Source: Ophiosphaerella korrae
Taxonomy: Eukaryota; Ascomycota; Dothideomycetes; Pleosporales; Phaeosphaeriaceae
DNA: 17,840 bases
Reading direction: 5' to 3'
Assembly: GCA_028456385.1 (NCBI GenBank)
Contig: JALNQF010000651.1
Location: 1-17,840, forward strand
Below the pieces are notes generated by a model, which saw only the letters and a list, made by a program, of their open reading frames with translations, was not told where the DNA came from and ran no database searches. The position numbers were made by a program, and so were the translations under genes. Positions 10,086 to 17,840 of this stretch are shown one piece after another (the stretch's first letter is position 1; each line of letters begins with the position of its first letter).

Positions 10086-11265
10086 CTATTTAAGCTACTT
10101 TACTATATATAAGTAGCCTAGCTTAGATAGCTCTTTAATTAATAATTATTTATTACTTATTTCTAAGCTTATATCTTATAATAGTAACTCTTTTATACTT
10201 TTTAATCTTCTTATATAAAACGTTTTCTTAGTAATCTTATAGATTTATTAAGCTTAGTATTTATAATATTATAAAGCTAACTTTATAGATTTATTAGTCT
10301 TAGTATCTATAAAGTTATAAAGATATTACGTATTTATATTATAATCTACTTCTTTATACTACTATAATCTTTAAGTAAAATATTTAGTTCTAAGTTACTT
10401 TCTAGATCTATAGGTAGTAGTATTAGTAATACTTATTATTAGTAACTTATAATAACCTTTTTTAGATATATACGTCTTTAGCATACTTAGCTAAATATCT
10501 ATTAGGTTCCTTATAAAGCTATTTAAACTAGCTTTCTAATTATATTTAAGTAAATACTCTTGTATATTTCTCTATAATTTAGCCTAGAGGATTAATACTA
10601 GCCTAGTAAGATATATAGTAGGTTTATAAAGATAGTTTCTTACTAAAACTAAGTATTTAAGATACTTAAGAGTACATATAGCGTTTTACGCTATAGCGCC
10701 TATAATAGTTTAAAGATGCGCTTTTAGGCGTTAAAAGTACTACTATTATCTCTAGACTATAGCTAGCTATATAGGCTTTAACCTAATTTAGGATTAATAA
10801 TTCTATTACCTAGTAGATAAATTATTAAGTAAAGCTAAGAGCTTCTTTAGTTAGCGTAAGTAGTTATAATAATAGATTTAATAGAGATAGTAAGAATGTG
10901 TATAAAGTAAAAGGAATAAATAAATATAGGATAATAAAATTATATTAATAAAAATATTCTAAGGCCTTTATATAAATCTAGTTTAGCTTTGTATATCTAT
11001 ACCCTTCTTATTCTAATACTAACAACGATTATATGCCTTGATATTACTAGGCATAATAGCTAATACTCTAAGGGTAACTACACTAGGTTCTCTAAATTAC
11101 GTGTAATCTATACACTATCTACGCTTAAAGCAAGGCCTTAATATTAAGGAATGCAAGGCTCTAAATAGTTAGAAGTGTAACTAAACTTAATAGAGTACTA
11201 ATGTCGATAGTGCTATATATTAGTGTAAAGATATAAGTTATTAATATTAAATTAGATATAGTAAA
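10086..11265. other. AT-rich degraded sequence with possible LTR scrap
   Basis: No open reading frame or RNA gene is visible. A segment at about 10,225-10,345 holds two copies of a tatagatttatta-cttagtat-tataaag pattern. It resembles the tandem unit of the family's LTRs (compare 2410-2500) and may be a further LTR fragment. From about 10,960 onward CpA and TpG reappear and the sequence is only moderately AT-rich, as if RIP were fading. A short palindrome ccttaatattaagg lies at 11,136-11,149. The switch to normal GC content comes at about 11,265. Confidence 0.55.
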
Positions 11266-11548
11266 GTGTCCTGCCAATTATAAGCGTCCGGAGGCACTCG
11301 CCGCTGCTCGCATCTTAGATATTGACTGTCCTGTCGTACGACCCCGACGCAACCCGGGCCGAGTCGTGCGAGAAGGCTACTAACCTGACAGAATTGCGAT
11401 GGCCCTGGAACGTCTAGAGGCAGGGGCTCCATTTATCTTGCATAGCCTGGCTTTATCGTGATCCAGTCCGGATCTACTAGTAAGCTCTGTACAAAGGAGA
11501 ACGGACCTAATGAGTCATGAACAGAGATCATGTGAGGTAGTCCTAGGC

Positions 11549-11905
11549 TTACAAAGCATATGTCAAATCATTTGAGAGTGTGTCCTTCTCGAACAGCAGC
11601 TTGACCACTACCTCGTGCTCTCCCTGAGCTGCCTATGACAGCGGCGTCCGGCCAAACACGTCATCTTTAGACTCTAGTTCGGCGCCCTTCTCGAGCAGCA
11701 GCTTGACCACCACCTCGTACCCGTAACTGGCTGCCATTAATAGTTGTTCCTGATCGTACTCCTTGTCTTTTGACTCCAGGTCGGCACCCGTCTCGAGCAG
11801 CAGCTTGACAACGGCTTCATGTCCGTAATCGGCTGCCTTTGACAGCGGCGTCTGACCGTAGCTGTCCTTCAAGCCGACCCTCCCTCTAATAAGTATAAAC
11901 TGTCT
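11549..11905 (-). pseudogene. Ankyrin-repeat remnant with in-frame stop
   Basis: The minus strand encodes three ankyrin-type units of 34 codons. They read DSYGQTPLSKAADYGHEA then VVKLLLETGADLESKD; KEYDQEQLLMAASYGYEV then VVKLLLEKGAELESKD; and DVFGRTPLS, a TAG stop (11,633-11,635), then AAQGEHEVVVKLLFEKD and a final stop at 11,549. TPLxxAAxxGHExVVKLLLExGA is the ankyrin signature, a protein-binding scaffold. The nucleotide repeat is exact in period: the leucine block recurs at 11,588, 11,690 and 11,792, 102 bp apart. The second unit has lost its GQTPL turn. Sequence upstream of about 11,905 is open but not ankyrin-like and has no convincing start. It lies 3' of the kinase gene on the same strand and may be the tail of a lost neighbour or of an ancestral fusion. 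Confidence 0.7.
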
Positions 11906-12288
11906 GCCGCTAGCTCCGCCGGAAGAGTGCCATAATTGGGGCAATCTTTCTCCGCGACCGTGGTCTGCATAAATGCATCCTGCGATCATGAACACTGAGT
12001 GTGGTGTGCCTAGAAGCTGCGCCTTTTGGCTAAGGGCCGTACGGGAAATCGGTCTGGACACGCTTCGTCAAGGTTTTCCACGGTATTAAAGCAGAGACTG
12101 CTCAGGCTAGCGGCTGTAACCGGAACTGGCCGCACCAGAGAAGTTTGCTTGTCTCGGGCCGTGAGCATTGGGCTCGTTGAGAAAGGAGAACCGCGTCGTA
12201 GAACTGGCGCAGCTCTAAGCATCCGCGTGAGTCAGGATACGATCATGAGTAAAAAAAGCCGAACATGCATTGCGATTCCTGGGCGTAT
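11906..12288. other. Intergenic between kinase stop and ankyrin remnant
   Basis: Normal-GC sequence with overlapping short open frames on both strands, none with recognisable content. Part of it could be a decayed 5' section of the ankyrin gene or the 3' UTR of the kinase gene. No RNA gene is seen. Confidence 0.5.
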
Positions 12289-14979
12289 TCAGTTCGGAAT
12301 CTCCTGCCAACTGTTCCCAGACTCCACCTGCAGTTTCCCCCATTCATCTTCAAGATCGAAAACCTTTGATGGGTCTACTTCTTCCATTTCAAACGTCTCC
12401 TCGAAACCATAACTTCCAAGCTCCACAGATGCTTCTTCCGCAGATGGTCTCTCAGAAGCCTTCAACCGAAGGCACCACCTCATAACATCTGCAATAAACT
12501 TAGGCGTTGAGGTCGTCCGGGTCCCATGCTTTCTTTCGCAGATGTTCCATTGCAGGCTTACTACCTTCGCCATGATATATCCCATCGCATACACATCTGA
12601 AGCTTGGCTGTACTCGCGACCTCGGCGGACCTCTGGGGCCCAGGAAGCTCTGTCGCCATACGTGCCACCTTGCAGTTTGGATTCAGAAAGGGTACTTTCG
12701 CCTAGATCCGAAACCTTGAGTGCTTGACGTTGTAGGTCGCCCTCAGACATGGTAGTGTCATCAATACCAATCAGAACATTATTCTCATGCAGATCGCTAC
12801 GGGAATTGGTCAATGACAGTATCAAAGCATCTGTGCATGGTATGGACTCACTTACCGATGGAGGATTCCGACTTCGTGAAGCTCAAACACACAAACTGTC
12901 AAGTCGACAAGGATATCACGGATGCGTGGCCAATCGAAACTGTCTCCTTGCAGAATCCTAGAGAAATAAGTGAGTAATGGACCGAATTCGGCGTACTCCA
13001 TCACCAGCAGGTAGGTATCAGGTGGAAGAAGATTGCAGCCTGTTTCATTCTTTAAATATTGGTCCGTGGGGGTCTTGGATATCCCAAAACACTGAATACA
13101 GCTGCGTATCGACAAATGGTGTTGCAGTGTTGCAACATTGACGCTGAGCTTGGACATTTCAGCTCATTTGCTATGTGTCCTCTGTAATGCCACTGACTTA
13201 CCTCTTTGAAGAACCGGCGAAGATTTCCTTCATCGCTTCCTTTGATGGCCTTCAGCGCGACTCTTTTCTGTTCCGCAGATGGCATATCCATTTTCTGCGG
13301 ACAAGACCAGGTGGCTTTGAAGACAACGCCCCGTTCTCCTTGGCCAAGTGGCTTCGGATCAATGTGAGTGATCTGCTCGAACGGTATGGGATCGAGTAGG
13401 CTTTCGTAGTCGGGATCGAAGAATGGTCCCAACATCTCACGCAGATTTCTGTCCGACGAAAAGTGGATGCGGTCTATCTTCTTACACAAAGATCGCACAG
13501 CGGAAAATCCGCCCGCTGAATCGAAGACTTGGCGGAACTGCCGCCCTGGAATAGTATCCAGAAGCAGATACTCCCCGGTGGTTGCGTCTGTGGTAATGGC
13601 GCAGTCATTCTAGAAGAAACATAAGAGATAGAGCTGCAAAGCACAATACTCTCCAATTTCTACATTGACTCACCCAGCAGATCCAGAAGGCGTGGAGTTT
13701 CTCTACGAACCCCGAATTCTTCAAAGGCCGGATTAAAAATGTGACCTTTCCGTCATCCATATGATCTTGCAGAAAGAAATCGTTTTCAATGCAATACCGG
13801 TAAGTGGTCATGTTTGCGTGGAGATGATGGTCATGTTTCAGCCTGACCGGAGGGTTCCAAGATGCGACCCGTCCCTTGTCGTCCGAATTATTGACTACCA
13901 AATCTTTCCAAGGTATGAAATCCACGTAATCAGCAGGATCACCGATGAGGAAAGCATTCGAATCTGGAAACTGTGTATAGCCGTTAGCAGTGCCTTTGTC
14001 TGCGATTCCGACCTACTAACGACATACTTTGGCTTTGAGGTCCTTTCTCACGAACTCTTCGTCGACTTCGGTGTATAGATTGTCAAAATCACAGTGTCGG
14101 AGAGCCTCCCAAATAATGTGGCGGTATCCGGCAGATCTTTCGCGGATACTGCATACGTGAACGAGCTGCCAGATCTCGTATGGCCACTCTTTCGTGACCC
14201 GCATGACCGAATGGCGCTCGGATTTTTGCACTTCCCGCTCACCGGTCACTTGCTTCCGTTGCCCCGCCCCCAGTCCAACACGAAACCCGAGGTCCGAGTG
14301 TTCAATGGTTGTTGAAGAGTTAGATACTGCTGAGCTCGGGGTGTTCGGTGTTGGAATTTCGATCGCGAATTCCGAGATCCTCATCTCCAGAGTTTGAGGC
14401 TCTGAGAACGGACATAGCCGACTCCTTCGGCTAACGTACATCTCAGTGATTTTCGCCCAGTACGGCTGATCTTCGACAGCTGGACATAGAAAGGGTGTTT
14501 CGTCCGGCGCATGTATCCAGGCCAGCGAGAACCCGGGATTGTCAGCTTCAAGCCTTGGAACCTTTGAGAAGTGAGAGTCCCATCCATAGCGGATCGATTT
14601 CATTCTAATCAGAAAAAGCTCCCAGCACTTTCCTCTGTCTCCGCCATGGTAGTGAAAGAGTTCAGGGTCATTGATGACCATGTCGAACATATCTTCCACC
14701 TTTTGCCTCCAACCCCACAGTCCGAATACATACTGAGTGAGTTCCAATATTTGCAGATTGGGATGGTCAGGGTCCCTCTGAAACGTAGCATAATATTCAT
14801 CCAAAATCCCCTTCTCGTCAGCATGCAGGGATAGAATTATTGAGGGGGGCATTCCGAATACGTGGTCCTGGCGACTGGGCAAAGAATGATCGATCTGGGA
14901 AAGAGTGCTCGAGATTAGGAAATAGAAGCAATCCAGATTTGGAGAAGGTTACTGCGATGTTTCGGTATTTTTTGTTCAT
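12289..14979 (-). CDS. Protein kinase with novel N-terminal region (six exons)
   Basis: My model, on the minus strand, has exons 14979-14953, 14894-14028, 13970-13674, 13609-13202, 13148-12856 and 12796-12289, giving 799 aa. The introns are 53-64 nt. Intron 2 has GTATGT, TGCTAAC and ACAG; the others have GTAACC, GTGAGT or GTAAGT donors. Residues 1 to about 475 match no family I recognise and include a Ser/Thr/Pro-rich stretch at about 189-209. The kinase domain spans about 480-750: Gly-loop GQGERGVV (486-493), VALK lysine 517, HRDLHENN catalytic loop (Asp632, Asn637), DLG instead of DFG (Asp661), WAPE (683-686). All residues for catalysis are present and the loop is tyrosine-kinase-like in style. 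A predicted cytosolic Ser/Thr kinase. The first exon is the weakest part; the ATG at residue 24 is an alternative start. The intron-4 acceptor is AAG. Confidence 0.82.
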
Positions 14980-15238
14980 TTGACTAGGATGTTAATACCC
15001 TCTACATTGATTTCGACTGTTATCGTATCATCTCGTATTCATGCTGTCCGGGCGAGCTTGTGGCGTTTTTGTGGATGGCGTGACCTAGCGTCTCAGCTGT
15101 ACACGTGGATGCCCCGCCGTGGCATCTCCCCATTACTCATACCCTTCCACTGCTCTTCTTTGATCTTATCCGCACTCATTACAACAGGATAGTATCACAA
15201 TCCATTCCACCAGCCTTGCTAAAGCGGTCTTATCCCAA
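14980..15238. promoter_or_regulatory. Shared 259-bp intergenic region of the divergent gene pair
   Basis: The two predicted start codons (14,979 minus, 15,239 plus) face away from each other, so both promoters must lie here or overlap the 5' ends. A palindromic CACGTG (15,102-15,107), the core of bHLH/bZIP-type sites, lies near the middle. TTATC motifs (reverse GATA) occur at 15,020-15,024, 15,166-15,170 and 15,230-15,234. A pyrimidine-rich run covers about 15,125-15,165, as is common upstream of fungal transcription starts. No TATA box is convincing. That the genes are co-regulated is inferred from the arrangement. Confidence 0.55.
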
Positions 15239-17224
15239 ATGGGCCCCGAGTTGGCTCTCGCCATCGAGGCATGCGTGATTGAGACATCCTCTCTCATTAT
15301 TTCGCTTGTCAAGAAGATCAATGAAGTTAGGCTTTTCAAGAACAAATGCTCGAGACTTGGCCGAGAAGCCGTTCTACTCCACCAATTACTTGATAGCAAA
15401 AGGAGCGCCGTGAGAGGTCTACAGACCATTTACAATTTCAAGTTCTGCATACGGAAGGTAGAAGACTTCGTCGACTCGTGTCGGACTTGGAGCATAAGCA
15501 CTGTGGGCTTGGAGGTATTCGTGCGTCATGAATACTCCTCACTAGTCACGGAGCTGAATGCTTTACGAGATGTCTTCATCTTCGATTCTGTGGTAGGATC
15601 TCAAATCTCTTGCAATCCTCGTGGCTCCATTCTGATCGCACTCGCCAGACTGATATTCTGGTCCGCGAGGGTGTCGCGTTCAAGAAGCTACTAAGTGGGC
15701 AAGAATCACACGCTCAGATCCTAACGAACCTGCAAAAGAACCTCGAGGAGCGTGATAGACGCGAACGGCAAATAGATGCGGCGATATCATCCCGAATTCT
15801 TCCAGACTTTTACCTAGACGAGAATTTCAGTTTGACATTCGAAGCTGAAGAGCCATTTCATGGAAAGGGGGCCTTCCGTAGCATTGGCCCTGTCGTTTGC
15901 TATCCTATTCAGGCTTCCAAGGCTAGCAAGGAAAATCTGGACATATACAGAGACATTCAAGAAGGCGCATATGTCCAGCGACTGTACGGTACTTTGAGCG
16001 CAAACGAGAAGTATTATGCAGTCATGGAGGACTTGACAGGTGAAATGACCTTGGGTCATGCTTGTGCGCAGGCCTTACCACAATGGACTCTGCGGGAAAG
16101 AGCTCAGCTCTGCTCTGACCTCGCCAAGACTATGGCTTGGTATCACAAAGCGGACCTTCTTTTGAAATCTGTGAGTGATCGCACGGTTATCCTTAAGACT
16201 TTGCCGTCAGGGAAGATATGTCCAGTCCTGTCGAACTTGGAGAATTTGCGCAATGTAGGTCACAAACCAATACCTCGTCACGAATACCTGATTTGTTCCA
16301 GATTTACCAGAAAACTACTAATTTCGATTACGACGTTCGGTATGAAGCCCCCGAATTCCAGTATACAAGAGAACACTCCATGGCAACCGATATTTGGAGG
16401 TCTGTGCTAAAGCAAAGAGTCAACGAGGTAAATGCTGACATCGAGGCATAGTCTCGGAACTGTAATGTGGCAATGCATTTCAGCTCAGATTCCCTACAGG
16501 CTAGAGGACGTTATTCTCAAGGATACTACCAAGTGCGAAGCTATCAGACAACAGCTCAGAGACAGCTATTTACCAGGTCAACTCGAGGAGGACGGCGATG
16601 CTTCGCGATTCATGGATATCATCCGGCAATGCTGGCGGAGAGATCCCATGTACCGAACGACTGCCGACGCCGTTGCCAGAAGTTTACAAGAGCTCTGCGC
16701 CTCCGTATTCTTGCAAACGTCAGGTATAGAAAAGTCATTGACGCAGGATGTGGAAAATCGTCGCAGTGCGGTCGACGGCGATCTTGATCGCATCCAGCAG
16801 GGCGCTCTTCAGGCGGTGCAGGAAGCACGGCTGTTAAACAAGGACGCGGCGAAGCTACTTCAGTCGACAAGCCGAATCAAATCGGAGGATTTCCGTGTTT
16901 TATTCGACCAAGCCGATAGCAGCAACCCAGTAGCCTCGTTCATTATCGGCGCCGCGTTGTGGTGGAACATTGCAGATTTCCCATTCGAAGAAGCCGGAGA
17001 CACCTCTACCAGGGCCGTCGCTTTGACATACGAAGGTAAGTGAAGACTTTTTCCATATTGCCAAAGGGACTAACATGTATGGGACGACTTTAGGCAGAAG
17101 GGTGGCGGTTTCCCTAAACTTCCTTGAGGACGCTGCTCATGGGGGATATAGCCCCGCATATTTTGAACTGTACAAAGCCCATGCTTTTCTCGCCCGGGAA
17201 TTTCGAGCACGTATCGGGAGTTGA
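15239..17224 (+). CDS. MLKL-like protein: helical bundle, pseudokinase, Sel1-like tail (five exons)
   Basis: My model has exons 15239-15592, 15649-16254, 16302-16399, 16452-17035 and 17094-17224, giving 590 aa. The introns are 47-58 nt with CTGAT, CTGAC or ACTAAC branch sites. Residues 1-118 are helical with Leu/Ile spacing typical of a four-helix bundle, and 119-170 form a charged helical linker. Residues about 185-434 are kinase-like. The GKGAF loop is present. The VAIK lysine is lost (VVCYPI, 200-205), HRD is replaced by LKS (290-292) in an LLLKSVSDRTVIL loop, and DFG by NLE (314-316). YEAPE (334-338), DIWSLG (350-355) and CWRRDP...R (413-421) remain, so it folds as a kinase but should not catalyse. 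Residues about 511-590 (ASFIIGAAL, LEDAAHGGYSPAY) resemble Sel1/TPR helices. Bundle plus pseudokinase is the MLKL layout; membrane-acting cell-death function is inferred. The intron-3 donor GTCTGT is unusual. Confidence 0.8.
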
Positions 17225-17840
17225 CGAGAGACATGGGCAGCTGCCTGGCTAAGACGCAAGGCTGTATCATCTCGCGGAGTTCTTGCAACATGGCAGTTGG
17301 AGGCTATGGAACTTAGCGAGCAGATTGTCTCTAAAGCGGCAGGCCAGACGTAGCACAAAGGAAGCATAGCCAAAGTACGGCAGTTCGCTTCGAAATCATT
17401 GTGAGGCGCAACCTACGTGAGATGGTACTTCGAGTTGCCACCGCTAGTAGGGAGGATGGCCAGCCCACACCGGCTGCGACCTTGCGCTGGATGCGCTCAA
17501 TTTTTACGTGTAGATGAAGAGAGATGTTGGCGTGGGCGTTGGTGTTTCTGAAGGGGAAGGCAGGCGAAGAAGCGGCCGTCAAGAGGCAGTTATAAAGCAC
17601 AGGCCACGATCTGATTAGATCTGGAGAGGTTGAAATCTGGACCCTGCCCTCGGCAGATATTAGGCATACCTGGGTTGATGAGTGTAGCTTATTAACGGTC
17701 ACTAGCTTGCATGGGGTTTCTGTGGATGGTTTCGTTTTAGTTTCCGCAGCGGGGCCTGGTTGAGAGGCAGCAGGTCAACTGACTATGGATTTGCCTCGGT
17801 TGAGATGGCGCCAAACCACAACAGGCATATTAACCGCTTT
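17225..17840. other. Downstream region, no gene recognised
   Basis: Normal-GC sequence after the plus-strand gene. The longest open frame is a 123-codon minus-strand one (17,331-17,702). It has an ATG but no recognisable domain, an irregular Ser/Arg-rich composition and no splice context I can support, so I do not call it. The first part is probably 3' UTR of the upstream gene. No RNA gene or repeat is seen. Confidence 0.5.

Noticed and set aside
11136..11149. 14-bp palindrome ccttaatattaagg flanked by gcaagg repeats
   Set aside because: Short AT-rich palindromes are expected by chance in this composition and nothing around it suggests a site.
1..11265. Possible CRISPR, tRNA or rRNA content in the repetitive block
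   Set aside because: Repeats are long, few and explained by LTRs and the inverted copy. No cloverleaf or rRNA-like segment was seen, and the organism is eukaryotic.
11247..11432. 61-codon minus-strand frame starting in normal-GC DNA
   Set aside because: No recognisable content, and it runs into the AT-rich block for its stop.
12026..12412. 128-codon plus-strand frame
   Set aside because: It overlaps the 3' end of the kinase gene on the opposite strand and has Ser/Arg-rich shadow composition with no domain.
14094..14397. Plus-strand open frames inside kinase exon 2
   Set aside because: They are antisense shadows of an exon whose minus-strand frame splices cleanly into the kinase.
17331..17702. 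123-codon minus-strand frame downstream of the MLKL-like gene
   Set aside because: It has an ATG but no domain, no splice context and unremarkable composition. Left uncalled, although a small secreted or lineage-specific protein cannot be excluded.

Overview
The window looks like a nuclear contig from a filamentous ascomycete (Pezizomycotina). Three things point there. Genes on the right carry 47-64 nt introns with fungal splice signals (GTATGT/GTAAGT donors, TGCTAAC or CTGAC branch sites). The left 11.26 kb is extremely AT-rich, dense in TpA and poor in CpA/TpG, which is the footprint of repeat-induced point mutation (RIP). The RIP-degraded sequence is still recognisable as a Ty3/gypsy chromovirus. 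No species name can be assigned from the sequence alone.

Layout of the left part (1 to about 11,265). This is a decayed retrotransposon graveyard with no intact gene. It holds an LTR fragment (about 345-600), a degenerate unidentified coding remnant (about 862-1440), and a solo LTR with a perfect 5-bp target duplication (1713-2155). A long element follows: 5' LTR 2293-2728, then gag, protease and the start of reverse transcriptase up to 5660. Reverse transcriptase is cut there by a second, opposite-strand copy of the 3' half of the same family. That copy (5661-7835) and the 3' half of the first element (7931-10085) form a spaced palindrome with arms of about 2.2 kb. Each arm contains integrase core, chromodomain, polypurine tract and 3' LTR. 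A decayed AT-rich stretch continues to about 11,265, where composition changes abruptly.

Layout of the right part (about 11,265-17,840). Normal-GC sequence holds a broken ankyrin-repeat remnant (11,549-11,905, minus). Beside it is a divergent gene pair sharing a 259-bp intergenic region. The minus-strand gene (12,289-14,979, six exons by my model, 799 aa) has an unrecognised N-terminal region followed by a protein kinase domain with its catalytic residues in place. The plus-strand gene (15,239-17,224, five exons by my model, 590 aa) has a helical N-terminal bundle, a helical linker, a pseudokinase lacking the catalytic motifs, and a C-terminal helical repeat resembling Sel1.

How they may work together. 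A helical bundle followed by a pseudokinase is the layout of MLKL-type necroptosis executioners, and of HeLo/MLKL-like proteins in fungi and plants. A catalytically complete kinase divergently paired with it suggests, as inference, an activator-kinase and executioner module similar in logic to RIPK3-MLKL, in a TE-flanked neighbourhood typical of fungal self/non-self genes. The gene models were spliced by eye and would need RNA-seq to confirm.
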